Shown: piece after piece, positions 8,119 through 16,033 of the stretch
How positions within the stretch are numbered: the first letter of the stretch is position 1
Layout: each line of letters opens with the position of its first letter
Source: Galactobacter sp052108535
GTDB taxonomy: Bacteria > Actinomycetota > Actinomycetes > Actinomycetales > Micrococcaceae
Length of the DNA: 64,000 nucleotides
Reading direction: 5' to 3'
Assembly (NCBI GenBank): GCA_052108535.1
Contig: JBQDZM010000003.1
Location: 81,722 to 145,721 of the forward strand
The notes under the pieces: generated by a model
Databases searched by the model: none
Told to the model about the DNA's origin: nothing
The model's input: the letters and a program-made list of their open reading frames with translations, nothing else
Translations under genes and position numbers: made by a program

Positions 8119-9058
8119 GCGCACGCGGCGTCCGGCCCTGACCGGATTGAACAGGCTGGGTGCGGGTCTCGGCGCGGCCACTGCTGCCGGAGTAGGCGCC
8201 CTGGCCCTGGCTAATGTGCAGACCCGGAACTTCGTGGTCAGGGAGGAGAGTCTCGCGATCCTCCCTCCGGGGCAGCAGCCGCGGCGGGTCCTGCACCTCT
8301 CCGACATCCACATGGTGCCCGGCCAAGACGCCAAGACCGTGTGGTTGCGCAGCCTTGCTGAGCTGGAGCCAGACCTCGTGGTGAACACCGGGGACAACCT
8401 GAGTCACCGCCATGGCGTGGATGCCCTGTTGTCCGCCCTGCAACCGTTGATGCGGTTCCCGGGTGTCTTTGTCCCGGGCTCCAATTGTTACTTCGCTCCT
8501 CGGCCCAAGTCTCCTCTGCGGTACTTCCGCAAGGTGGCCCCTGGCGAGGATCCGCGTGGAGAGCGCGACGAGCTCGACTGGCGGCGGATGCATCAGGCCT
8601 TCGCGCTGGCAGGCTGGCATGACGCCAGCAACCGAGCGCTGTCCATGCCCTTGGGCGGAATGCGCTTGGACATCACCGGTGTGGATGACCCTCACCTGGG
8701 ATTGGATTCGTTCCAGGGGTGGCCGCGCGGTTCATCGACCGCCGCGGATTCCCCCCACCTGCGCCTGGCTCTGACGCATGCCCCGTACCGACAGGTCCTG
8801 GACACCTTCGCGCGGGCGGAGCCGGATCTGGTGCTGGCTGGGCACACGCACGGCGGGCAGGTCCGCTCGCCCGGCTACGGCGCGCTGGTAGCCAATTGCG
8901 ATCTCCCCACCGGTCTGGCCGCTGGCCTCACCTGGTGGCAGGTGGACGGCCACCGTGTTCCGGTGAACGTGTCGGCAGGGATCGGCGCGTCACGCTTAGC
9001 CCCCTTCCGGGTGGATTGCCCACCGGAGGCGGTCCTGCTGACGCTCACCTCGCGCTGA
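8102..9058 (+). CDS. metallophosphoesterase, membrane-anchored (YkuE-like)
   Basis: Calcineurin-like phosphoesterase of 318 aa. An N-terminal hydrophobic segment (about residues 12-36) probably anchors it outside the membrane. Metal motifs in order: HLSDIHM, NTGDN, GSN, THAP and AGHTHGG. In GSNCYF the residue after Asn is Cys, where related proteins usually have Asp or His. The GTG start at 8102 is preceded by AAGGAAG and lies inside the end of the PBP gene, so the two are translationally coupled; this PBP-phosphoesterase pair is conserved in actinobacteria. Natural substrate unknown. Confidence 0.85.
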   Translation: MARETERTRRPALTGLNRLGAGLGAATAAGVGALALANVQTRNFVVREESLAILPPGQQPRRVLHLSDIHMVPGQDAKTVWLRSLAELEPDLVVNTGDNLSHRHGVDALLSALQPLMRFPGVFVPGSNCYFAPRPKSPLRYFRKVAPGEDPRGERDELDWRRMHQAFALAGWHDASNRALSMPLGGMRLDITGVDDPHLGLDSFQGWPRGSSTAADSPHLRLALTHAPYRQVLDTFARAEPDLVLAGHTHGGQVRSPGYGALVANCDLPTGLAAGLTWWQVDGHRVPVNVSAGIGASRLAPFRVDCPPEAVLLTLTSR

Positions 9059-9085
9059 GCCGACGCCTGAGCCGCAGCCGAGCCC

Positions 9086-10015
9086 TCAGGCCGTGAACGT
9101 CTGACCGGTGAGCAGCTCGTAGGCCTCCACGTAGCGGGCACGGGTCTTCTCGACGATCTCCGTGGGCAAAGCGGGCGGCTCTTCTCCCGAGTTCTTGTCC
9201 CAGCCGGATTCCGGCGAGGTCAGCCAGTCACGGACAAACTGCTTGTCGAAGCTAGGCTGCGCGTGGCCTGGCTCGTAGGCGGCCGCGTCCCAGAAGCGGG
9301 AGGAATCCGGGGTCAGGACCTCATCGCCCAGGGTGATGACGCCACTGACGGGATCCAGACCGAACTCGACCTTGGTGTCTGCCAGGATGACGCCGCGGTC
9401 GCGTGCGATCTCCTCGGCCACCGTGTACACCTTCAAGGTGAGGTCACGCAGCGTGGCGGCAACGTCCTCGCCCACGCGAGACACGGTCTCGGCGTAGGTG
9501 ATGTTCTCGTCGTGCTCGCCGACCTCGGCCTTGGCACTTGGTGTGAAGATGGCCGGATCCAAACGAGAACCGTCCACCAGCCCTTCCGACAACGGCTGGG
9601 AGCAGACCGTCCCGGAGACCTTGTACTCCGCCAGGCCGGAACCGGTCAGGTATCCACGGGCGATGCACTCGATGGGGTACATGTTCAGCCGCTTCACGAT
9701 CATGGCGCGGCCAGCAACGGCCTCAGGCACTTCGGTGGAGATCACGTGATTGGGCACGTCGACCAGCTGCTCAAACCACCACAGGGACAGTTGCGTCAGG
9801 ATGGCGCCCTTGTCCGGGATGGTGGTGGAGAGCACGAAGTCGTAGGCGCTGATGCGGTCAGAGGCCACCACCAGCACGCGGTCGGCCGGGCCGTCACCCT
9901 CCGGCTCGTAGAGGTTCCTGACCTTGCCGGAGTAGACATGCTTCCAGCCGGGCAGCTCCGGCGCGGAAGCCGAGAAGCCTGCACCTTGTCCCAACGCCGA
10001 GTTCTGTTCAGTCAC
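9086..10015 (-). CDS. purC: SAICAR synthase
   Basis: Phosphoribosylaminoimidazole-succinocarboxamide synthase, step 8 (bacterial numbering) of IMP synthesis: CAIR + aspartate + ATP. 309 aa, the longer eukaryote/actinobacteria-like form. Signatures: YSGKVRNLYE, SDRISAYDFVL, IECIARGYLTGSG and DTKVEFGLD. It starts with GTG that overlaps the purD stop as GTGA, so purD and purC are cotranscribed and coupled. It ends close to the convergent metallophosphoesterase gene. Confidence 0.95.
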   Translation of the reverse strand: MTEQNSALGQGAGFSASAPELPGWKHVYSGKVRNLYEPEGDGPADRVLVVASDRISAYDFVLSTTIPDKGAILTQLSLWWFEQLVDVPNHVISTEVPEAVAGRAMIVKRLNMYPIECIARGYLTGSGLAEYKVSGTVCSQPLSEGLVDGSRLDPAIFTPSAKAEVGEHDENITYAETVSRVGEDVAATLRDLTLKVYTVAEEIARDRGVILADTKVEFGLDPVSGVITLGDEVLTPDSSRFWDAAAYEPGHAQPSFDKQFVRDWLTSPESGWDKNSGEEPPALPTEIVEKTRARYVEAYELLTGQTFTA

Positions 10016-11283
10016 AGGACGATCTTCCCTTCGGCGGCCTTCGCCGCGATGTCGGTGCGATGGTGCGAGCCTTCCAGCTGGATGCCTTCCACCCCACGGT
10101 AGGCCTTGGCCCGGGCGTCTGCCAGATCATCGCCCAAAGCGACGACGGCAAGGACGCGGCCACCTGCGGAGACGATACGTCCGTCCGCGTCCACCGCGGT
10201 GCCTGCGTGCAACACACTGACGTCCGGGAGAGCCTCGGCCGCGTCGATTCCCGTGATCGGATCACCCTTACGCGGCGAGGCGGGGTAACCCTCCGCGGAG
10301 ATCACCACGCCCACGGCGGGGCGCGGATCCCATTCGAGCTCCGTCACGGCGTCCAATTCCCCGCGGGCAGCCGCCTGCAGCACCCGGCCGAAGGGGGAAC
10401 GCAGGCGCTGCAGCACGGGCTGCGTCTCGGGGTCGCCGAAGCGGACGTTGAACTCGATGACCTTCAGGCCGCGGCTAGTCACGGCGAGACCGCAGTAGAG
10501 GACGCCAACGAACGGCGTTCCACGGCGGGACATCTCCTTGAGCGTGGGGCGCGCAACACGATCCATGACCTCGTCCACGAAGCCCTCCGGCAGCCAGGAC
10601 AGGGGCGTGTAGGCGCCCATGCCGCCGGTGTTGGGGCCCTCATCGTCGTTATCGATGCGCTTGAAATCCTGCGCGGGAGAGAGCGGGACGGCGTTGGTGC
10701 CGTCGGAGAGCACAAAGAGGGAGACCTCTGGGCCGTCGAGGAACTCTTCGATGACCACCTTGGAGCCGGCTTCGAAGCACGCAGCGGCATGGGCCAGCGC
10801 TTCGTCGCGGTCCGAGGTGACGACCACGCCCTTACCCGCGGCCAGACCGTCGTCCTTCACCACGTGGGGGGCGCCGAAGGCGTCCAAGGCGTCCGCGACC
10901 TCGTCCACGGTGGTGGCGACGCGAGCCATGGCGGTCGGAACCTCTGCTGCGGCCATCACGTCCTTGGCGAAGGCCTTGGAGGCCTCCAGCTCTGCGGCCG
11001 CCTGGGAGGGGCCGAAGACGTCGAACCCGGCCGCGACGAGGGCGTCGGAGACGCCAGCGGCCAGAGGCGCTTCGGGGCCCACAACCACCAGGTCAGACTT
11101 CAATTCCTGGGCCAGTGCCGTCACGGCCGCAGGGTCTGAGGCATTCACCTGGTGAACGGGGACGTCGCGAGCGATGCCCGCGTTCCCGGGTGCCGCATGC
11201 ACCTCGGTCACCGAGGGGTCTCTCAGCAGGGTGGTCACAATGGCGTGTTCGCGGCCGCCGGGGCCGATGACGAGAACCTTCAC
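10012..11283 (-). CDS. purD: phosphoribosylamine-glycine ligase
   Basis: GAR synthetase, second step of IMP synthesis: phosphoribosylamine + glycine + ATP. About 423 aa. The N-terminal VKVLVIGPGGREHA nucleotide-binding motif fixes the start at GTG 11283. ATP-grasp motifs: VVKDDGLAAGKGV and the metal-binding EFNVRFGDPETQ. A TAGGCT -10 hexamer stands 8 nt before the GTG, so translation is probably leaderless. Divergent from the asparaginase gene and first gene of the purD-purC operon. Confidence 0.95.
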   Translation of the reverse strand: MKVLVIGPGGREHAIVTTLLRDPSVTEVHAAPGNAGIARDVPVHQVNASDPAAVTALAQELKSDLVVVGPEAPLAAGVSDALVAAGFDVFGPSQAAAELEASKAFAKDVMAAAEVPTAMARVATTVDEVADALDAFGAPHVVKDDGLAAGKGVVVTSDRDEALAHAAACFEAGSKVVIEEFLDGPEVSLFVLSDGTNAVPLSPAQDFKRIDNDDEGPNTGGMGAYTPLSWLPEGFVDEVMDRVARPTLKEMSRRGTPFVGVLYCGLAVTSRGLKVIEFNVRFGDPETQPVLQRLRSPFGRVLQAAARGELDAVTELEWDPRPAVGVVISAEGYPASPRKGDPITGIDAAEALPDVSVLHAGTAVDADGRIVSAGGRVLAVVALGDDLADARAKAYRGVEGIQLEGSHHRTDIAAKAAEGKIVL

Positions 11284-11291
11284 GAGCCACG

Positions 11292-11297
11292 AGCCTA
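11292..11297 (-). promoter_or_regulatory. -10 element of purD
   Basis: TAGGCT on the minus strand with 8 nt to the GTG start of purD; leaderless-type arrangement. Confidence 0.4.
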
Positions 11298-11312
11298 CCG
11301 GCAGCCTAGCCT

Positions 11313-11318
11313 TAAGAT
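11313..11318 (+). promoter_or_regulatory. -10 element of asparaginase gene
   Basis: TAAGAT ends 7 nt before the ATG at 11326. This spacing favours 11326 over the in-frame ATG at 11317, which overlaps the hexamer. Confidence 0.45.
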
Positions 11319-11325
11319 GAAGATC

Positions 11326-12366
11326 ATGTCTGCCTCGTCTGCGCCCCTGAACACCTCCACCACTCCCGCCGGTCGGCATCCGCTGACCGTGGCCGACTGC
11401 GTGGAACTCGCGACGCTGGACCGCAACGGCGTGATCGAATCACGTCATCTGGGCGTCCTGGCCGTGGTGAATGCCGCAGGTGAGACCATCGCCTCGCTGG
11501 GCAACCCGGCGGCGACCACGTACCCGCGTTCCAGTCTCAAGCCCTTCCAAGCCATTGCCTCCCAGCGTGGTGGAGCGGGCTTAAGCGGGGAACGCCTCTC
11601 CATCGCCTGCGCCTCCCACGTCGGGTCACAACGCCACCAGGATCTGACCCTGGCGATGCTGAAGGACGCCGGGCTAGATGAGTCCGCGCTGCGTTGCCCC
11701 ACGGCCTGGCCGCAGGACACCGAAACGTTCCACAGCATGATCCGAGCGGGCCAGGAGAAGAACCACCTGGCGTTCAACTGCTCAGGTAAGCACGCCGGGT
11801 TCCTCACCGCCTGCGTGAACTCCGGCTGGGACACCGAGACCTACCTCTCCCCTGATCACCCGCTGCAGCGCGAGGTGATCTCCGTCGTGGAGGAATACAC
11901 GGGAGAACCCGTTGGCAACGTGGCCGTGGACGGCTGCGGTGCCCCCGTACCGCAGATCAGCGTCACCGGGCTGGCCAGGGCCGTCTCCCGGCTGATGACC
12001 GCCCCGGAATCCGACCCGGCCGGCGCGGTCGCCCCCGCCATGCTCGCTCACCCGTGGGCCGTACACGGCGAGGGGGCAGAGAACACCGTGGTCATGGAGC
12101 GCCTCGGCGTGGTGTCCAAGCTCGGCGCAGAAGGCGTGCTGATCCTGGGGACCCGCTCCGGTACTGCGCTGGCCATGAAGATGATGGACGGCAACTCACG
12201 CGCCAATACTCTGGTGGGGCTGTCCGCACTCGTGGCCCTGGGTGAACTGAATGCCGCAGAGGTGGCCTCGGTCCTGACCGACGTCGTGAAGCCGGTCCTG
12301 GGACGCGGCGAACCCGTGGGCGCCATGCGGGCCACCGACGCCGTCACGACGCTTGTCCGAGCCTGA
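11326..12366 (+). CDS. asparaginase, Asparaginase_II (PF06089) family
   Basis: Protein of 346 aa similar to the Asparaginase_II family, predicted to hydrolyse L-asparagine to aspartate and ammonia; structurally unrelated to AnsA/AnsB. Visible family features are ESRHLGVLAVV near the N-terminus, YPRSSLKPFQAIA, NCSGKHAGFL and DGCGAPVPQISVTGLA. The start ATG at 11326 fits a -10 element 7 nt upstream. The SCP_3 gene starts 3 nt after its stop, so the two are cotranscribed. Experimental support for the enzymatic activity of this family is thin. Confidence 0.82.
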   Translation: MSASSAPLNTSTTPAGRHPLTVADCVELATLDRNGVIESRHLGVLAVVNAAGETIASLGNPAATTYPRSSLKPFQAIASQRGGAGLSGERLSIACASHVGSQRHQDLTLAMLKDAGLDESALRCPTAWPQDTETFHSMIRAGQEKNHLAFNCSGKHAGFLTACVNSGWDTETYLSPDHPLQREVISVVEEYTGEPVGNVAVDGCGAPVPQISVTGLARAVSRLMTAPESDPAGAVAPAMLAHPWAVHGEGAENTVVMERLGVVSKLGAEGVLILGTRSGTALAMKMMDGNSRANTLVGLSALVALGELNAAEVASVLTDVVKPVLGRGEPVGAMRATDAVTTLVRA

Positions 12367-12369
12367 ACC

Positions 12370-12744
12370 GTGGCCGTCAAACGCAGAATCGACGCGGCCA
12401 GCGGCCGCGAGGCCGTGCGCACCTGGGCGAGCGCCACGTCGTCGGGCACAAATGTCCCCCGACCGGTCACGGCGACGGCCGTGCGCTACCTGTTAGAGGA
12501 ACTCTCCGAGGTCGCGGAGGGGAACTCGGTGGAAGTGCGCGTGCCACCATACGGTGTGACCCAGTGCATCGAGGGGCCCAGGCACACCCGCGGCACACCA
12601 CCGAATGTGGTGGAGACCGACGCAACCACCTGGCTGCAGTTGGCCACCGGCCGTCTCCAGTGGGCGGACGCCGTGGCCACGGCCAAGGTCTCCGCTTCCG
12701 GGACGCGCGCGGACCTGTCAGACGTGCTTCCCCTCACCCGCTGA
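12370..12744 (+). CDS. sterol-carrier-like (SCP_3) protein
   Basis: A 124-aa protein resembling the bacterial SCP ortholog family (SCP_3). The middle has NSVEVRVPPYGVTQCIEGP, followed by HTRGTPPNVVETDATTWLQLATG, the most conserved stretch of the family. Ligand and function unknown. In many actinobacteria this gene stands beside purF; here it follows asparaginase by 3 nt and no purF is present between it and purM. GTG start. Confidence 0.75.
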   Translation: MAVKRRIDAASGREAVRTWASATSSGTNVPRPVTATAVRYLLEELSEVAEGNSVEVRVPPYGVTQCIEGPRHTRGTPPNVVETDATTWLQLATGRLQWADAVATAKVSASGTRADLSDVLPLTR

Positions 12745-12772
12745 CGGAACACCGCCCAACGGTCAGCGGCGA

Positions 12773-12778
12773 TAGAAT
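12773..12778 (+). promoter_or_regulatory. -10 element, leaderless
   Basis: TAGAAT, 7 nt before the ATG at 12786. It would also drive purM, which overlaps the downstream gene. Confidence 0.5.
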
Positions 12779-12785
12779 CGGAGCT

Positions 12786-13169
12786 ATGCCCATCTCCGGT
12801 TCCTCCCCCGAGACCCCTGTGCCAGCAGCCTCCACGGGCCACCGCACCGTCTCGGTGCACCTGCGCACAGCCCCCAAGATCTGGCCGTTCCTGGTCACCG
12901 GCGCCGTGGTCGGTGCCCTGATCGCCTTCGTGGTCACCTGGCTCTCCCACGCCGACCTCGTCGCCGCGTCCCAGGACGGGAGCACCGAGCATTCCTTCGC
13001 CTCCACCTACGGATTCATGCTGATGATCTTCGGTGTGCTGTGCATGGGCGTGGCCGGTCTGCTCTTCCTGCTGGTGGATCGGCTGGGCAGACGCCGCCTG
13101 CGCACCGTGGACATGATCGTGGAACCCGTCACCGATGAGGGCGAGGACACCGCCCCCGTGAAAGAATGA
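12786..13169 (+). CDS. two-TM membrane protein of unknown function
   Basis: A 127-aa protein with two clear TM helices: IWPFLVTGAVVGALIAFVVTW at about residues 32-53 and a second at about 76-96, followed by a basic RRRLR stretch and an acidic C-terminus. No enzymatic motif is visible. Small proteins of this build next to purine genes are common in Arthrobacter-like genomes but uncharacterised. The stop overlaps the purM ATG (ATGA), so purM is translationally coupled to it. Confidence 0.75.
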   Translation: MPISGSSPETPVPAASTGHRTVSVHLRTAPKIWPFLVTGAVVGALIAFVVTWLSHADLVAASQDGSTEHSFASTYGFMLMIFGVLCMGVAGLLFLLVDRLGRRRLRTVDMIVEPVTDEGEDTAPVKE

Positions 13170-14311
13170 GCACTATGAGCACCCAGCATGAGCCCACCGG
13201 GATCACTTACGCCCAGGCCGGCGTCGACGTCGAGGCCGGCGACCGCGCCGTTGAACTGATGAAGGCGAAGCTGTTGGCCACGCACGGGCCCAACGTGCTG
13301 GGGGGTGTGGGCGGCTTCGCTGGCCTCTATGACGCTTCCGAACTGCTCCAGTACCGCAAGCCGTTGCTGGCCACCTCCACCGACGGCGTGGGCACCAAGG
13401 TTGCCATCGCGCAGGCCATGGACATCCACAACACCATCGGTTTCGACCTGGTCGGCATGGTCGTGGACGACATCGTGGTGGTGGGCGCCAAGCCGTTGGT
13501 GATGACCGATTACATCGCCTGCGGGCACGTGGTGCCGGAGCGCATCGCCGGAATCGTGGCCGGTATCGCTGACGGCTGCAAGCAAGCCGGCACTGCGCTG
13601 GTGGGCGGCGAGACCGCGGAACACCCGGGCCTTTTGGGTCCCGATGAATACGACGTGGCCGGCGCCGCCACGGGTGTCGTCGAGGCCGACGCACTGCTGG
13701 GCCCCGAGCGCGTCCGTGAGGGCGATGTCGTGATCGCCATGGCTTCCTCCGGCCTGCACTCCAACGGCTACTCCCTGGTCCGCCGCGTGATCGCTTCCGC
13801 TGGCTGGGCCCTGGACCGTCACGTCGAGGAATTCGGCCGCACCCTCGGCGAGGAACTCCTGGTTCCCACCAAGGTTTACGCCGCTGACTGCCTCGAACTC
13901 ATCAACAGCCTGAACGTGGATGGGGCCGCACCCGTCCACGGTTTCTCCCACATCACCGGTGGTGGCTTCGCAGCCAACCTGGCCCGCGTCCTCCCCACGG
14001 GGCTGGCCGCCACCGTGGAGCGTTCCACCTGGGAGCTCCCCGCCGTGTTCCGCACCGTCTCCGAACTGGGCGGCGTTCCACAGGCCGACCTGGAGCGCAC
14101 CCTGAACGTTGGCGTTGGCATGGTCGCCATCGTGGAGGCCTCGGCCGCCGACGCCGCAGTGGCGCTGCTGAACGCCCGCGGAGTGAAGTCTTGGGTGGTC
14201 GGCTCGGTCACGTCGCTCTCCGACGAGATCCTGGCGGATCCCGAGACCGTGCAGGGCGCCAAGGGCGTGGACGGCGGCGCTGTGCGCCTGACGGGCTCCT
14301 ACGCCGCCTGA
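13166..14311 (+). CDS. purM: phosphoribosylformylglycinamidine cyclo-ligase
   Basis: AIR synthetase, 381 aa: FGAM + ATP to AIR. Signatures: ITYAQAGVDVEAGDRAVELM at the N-terminus, STDGVGTKVAIAQ, DDIVVVGAKPL, GGETAEHPG, SSGLHSNGYSLVR and HITGGGFAANL. Starts at ATG 13166 overlapping the preceding gene; a second ATG at 13175 is also possible. It is somewhat longer than E. coli PurM (345 aa) mainly at the C-terminus. purF, its usual partner, is absent from this locus. Confidence 0.95.
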   Translation: MSTMSTQHEPTGITYAQAGVDVEAGDRAVELMKAKLLATHGPNVLGGVGGFAGLYDASELLQYRKPLLATSTDGVGTKVAIAQAMDIHNTIGFDLVGMVVDDIVVVGAKPLVMTDYIACGHVVPERIAGIVAGIADGCKQAGTALVGGETAEHPGLLGPDEYDVAGAATGVVEADALLGPERVREGDVVIAMASSGLHSNGYSLVRRVIASAGWALDRHVEEFGRTLGEELLVPTKVYAADCLELINSLNVDGAAPVHGFSHITGGGFAANLARVLPTGLAATVERSTWELPAVFRTVSELGGVPQADLERTLNVGVGMVAIVEASAADAAVALLNARGVKSWVVGSVTSLSDEILADPETVQGAKGVDGGAVRLTGSYAA

Positions 14312-14323
14312 TCTGTTGTCTCT

Positions 14324-14377
14324 ATGGCCGACGGGGTCGGTTCCGTCCGCGCGGACGGAACCGACCCCGTCGGCCAT
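14324..14377. terminator. perfect 54-bp palindrome between purM and the sirtuin gene
   Basis: Two 27-bp arms with no mismatch and no spacer, starting ATGGCCGACGGGGTCGG and centred on the GCGC at 14349-14352. It lies 12 nt after the purM stop and before the convergent sirtuin gene. There is no real T tract on either side, so it is a strong hairpin or cruciform rather than a textbook terminator. The arm opening ATGGCCGACGG resembles the recurrent ATGCCCGACGGC. Confidence 0.7.
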
Positions 14378-14431
14378 TGCACACCGCTTAAGGACCTTGC
14401 CCCCAACGGACTGGTCACATAGGGCTGGTCT

Positions 14432-15552
14432 TCACGCACCGGCTCGGCGCAGGGCGGCATCCACCTCTTCTAGCGCGGGTAGCAGCGGGGTGCGCCAGAG
14501 AACATCCGCCTTGGCGTCGGCCCTCCCCGGCCCGCCGTTGATGACGGTGGTGGGTTTCCCGGCCCGCCCGGCATCCAGAACAAAGCGGTACCCGCTCATC
14601 ACGGCCAGGGACGAACCGAGGACCAGCAGGGACCGTGCTCCTTGGGTGAGGACACGGGTCCGCTCCCGCGTCTCCGGCGCCACGTTCTCGCCGAAGTAGA
14701 CCACCGATGGTTTCAGCCGATCGGATCCGCAGTTCAGGCAGTGCAGAATCACGAAGCGGTCCACATCGGCCTGATCGAGGTTCACGTCGCCGTCCGCGTT
14801 GACCACCAAGCCGGTCGGATCCACCGATTCCCGGAACCCTGGGTTGGCGGCCTCCAACCTCGCGTCGAAATCCTCCCGGGCCTCGCGGTTCCCGCAATCG
14901 AGGCAGTCCACCCAGCTCATGTCCCCGTGAAGGGCCACCACGTCGGTGGCGCCCGCCGCGGCGTGGAGCCNNNNNNNNNNNNNNNNNNNNNNNNNNNNNN
15001 NNNNNNNNNNNNNNNNNNNNNNNNNNNNNNNNNNNNNNNNNNNNNNNNNNNNNNNNNNNNNNNNNNNNNNCTCATGTCCCCGTGAAGGGCCACCACGTCG
15101 GTGGCGCCCGCCGCGGCGTGGAGCCCGTCCACGTTCTGCGTGACGATGCCGGCCAGTAAGCCGCGCCGCTGCCAGGCGGCCACGATGCGGTGGGAGAGAT
15201 TGGGTTCGGCCCCGCGCAAATGCGCTGCCCCGATGAAGCCGCGGGCCCAATAGCGCTTTCGGGCCTCCGGTGAGGCCGAGAACTCCTGGAAGGTCATGGG
15301 CCTGGATCTGCGCAGGGAGCCGTGCTCTCCGCGATAGTCCGGGATCCCGCTGTCGGTACTGATACCCGCACCGGTCAGGATCAAGACCTCTCCAGCCAGG
15401 AGCTGGTCCACCGTGGCGGCACGCGCGTCAGCGGGCGGTGTGGGCCCTGCGGTCTCTCCCACCACCCGGTCCAGGCTGCGCAGCGCCGCTCGGTGGGCCG
15501 CCCTGATCAGCGGGTCCTCGAAGCGCGGTTGAGGGTCCAGTCTGTTCGGCAT
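14432..15552 (-). CDS. NAD-dependent protein deacylase (sirtuin), interrupted by scaffold gap
   Basis: Sir2 family, SIRT4-like class by its long N-terminus. N-terminal part: LTGAGISTDSGIPDYRG (NAD binding) and TQNVDGLH; then the catalytic His in ALHGDM; C-terminal part: the two zinc-binding pairs CLDCGN and CLNCGS, VYFGENV, and GSSLAVMSGYRFV. The 100-N run at 14971-15070 falls in the middle, and the 55 bp before it (14916-14970) equal the 55 bp after it (15071-15125). Removing the gap and one copy gives one continuous protein of about 321 aa, so this is an assembly artefact, not a broken gene. Start ATG 15552. Confidence 0.85.
14971..15070. other. scaffold gap (100 N) flanked by 55-bp duplicate
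   Basis: Exactly 100 N. The flanks 14916-14970 and 15071-15125 are identical, as expected when contigs overlapping by a 55-mer are scaffolded without being merged. Confidence 0.9.
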
Positions 15553-15584
15553 GCTCGCCTTCTTCCGGTGTCTGGGTACGCGTC

Positions 15585-15615
15585 AGGGCCGCCGGGGTGA
15601 GACCCCGACGGCCCT
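15585..15615 (-). terminator. hairpin downstream of DUF3073
   Basis: Stem of 7 + 6 bp (AGGGCCG, one mismatch, CGGGGT) with a GAG loop, between the DUF3073 stop and the sirtuin start, both on the minus strand. No clear T tract. Confidence 0.5.
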
Positions 15616-15656
15616 CGTCCGCGCCGCTGAATGCGATGCCTGACGTTGGATTAGGC

Positions 15657-15875
15657 TCAGCCCCGCTGAGCTGCGTCCTCATCGTCGTCGTACTCGCCGG
15701 CGTAGCGCGCATACGGATCTTGATCCTCTTCCGGCTCCTCTCGCTCAGGAGCGCCGGAATACCGGCTCCCCCCAGTGAGTTCGCGTTCCAAGGCGTGCAA
15801 ATCCGTGCCCGGAGAGTAGTACTTCATCTCCCGGGCCTGTCGCGTTGCTTTTGCCTTCTGACGGCCGCGCCCCAT
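15657..15875 (-). CDS. DUF3073 protein
   Basis: A 72-aa very hydrophilic protein, MGRGRQKAKATRQAREMKYY at the N-terminus, then DLHALERELTG and an acidic C-terminus with EDQDPYARYAGEYDDDED. This is the actinobacteria-specific DUF3073, usually found near purM; here it is about 1.3 kb from purM, beyond the sirtuin. The basic N-terminus and acidic tail suggest nucleic-acid or protein interaction, but function is unknown. Strong ribosome site AAAGGGGG before the ATG. Confidence 0.88.
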   Translation of the reverse strand: MGRGRQKAKATRQAREMKYYSPGTDLHALERELTGGSRYSGAPEREEPEEDQDPYARYAGEYDDDEDAAQRG

Positions 15876-15980
15876 GGCGTGACCCCCTTTATCGCTCGAC
15901 ATCGGGGGAGGTCCGCCGCTGACACGGCAGAGGCCCCGATGGATGTGTCCATTTATTCCGTGCTTCAAGCCTACACGTTC

Positions 15981-16019
15981 GGATGCGCGGGAACACGTGT
16001 ACCGCGAGCCCGCGCATCC
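15981..16019 (-). terminator. hairpin downstream of clpB
   Basis: An 11-bp perfect stem GGATGCGCGGG/CCCGCGCATCC with a 17-nt loop, 15 nt after the clpB stop on the minus strand. No T tract follows. Confidence 0.55.
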
Positions 16020-16033
16020 TTATGCGTCATACA

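Noticed and set aside
14432..15552. Sirtuin as a frameshifted or split pseudogene
   Set aside because: The break is explained by the 55-bp duplication at the N gap; both halves are motif-complete and join in frame.
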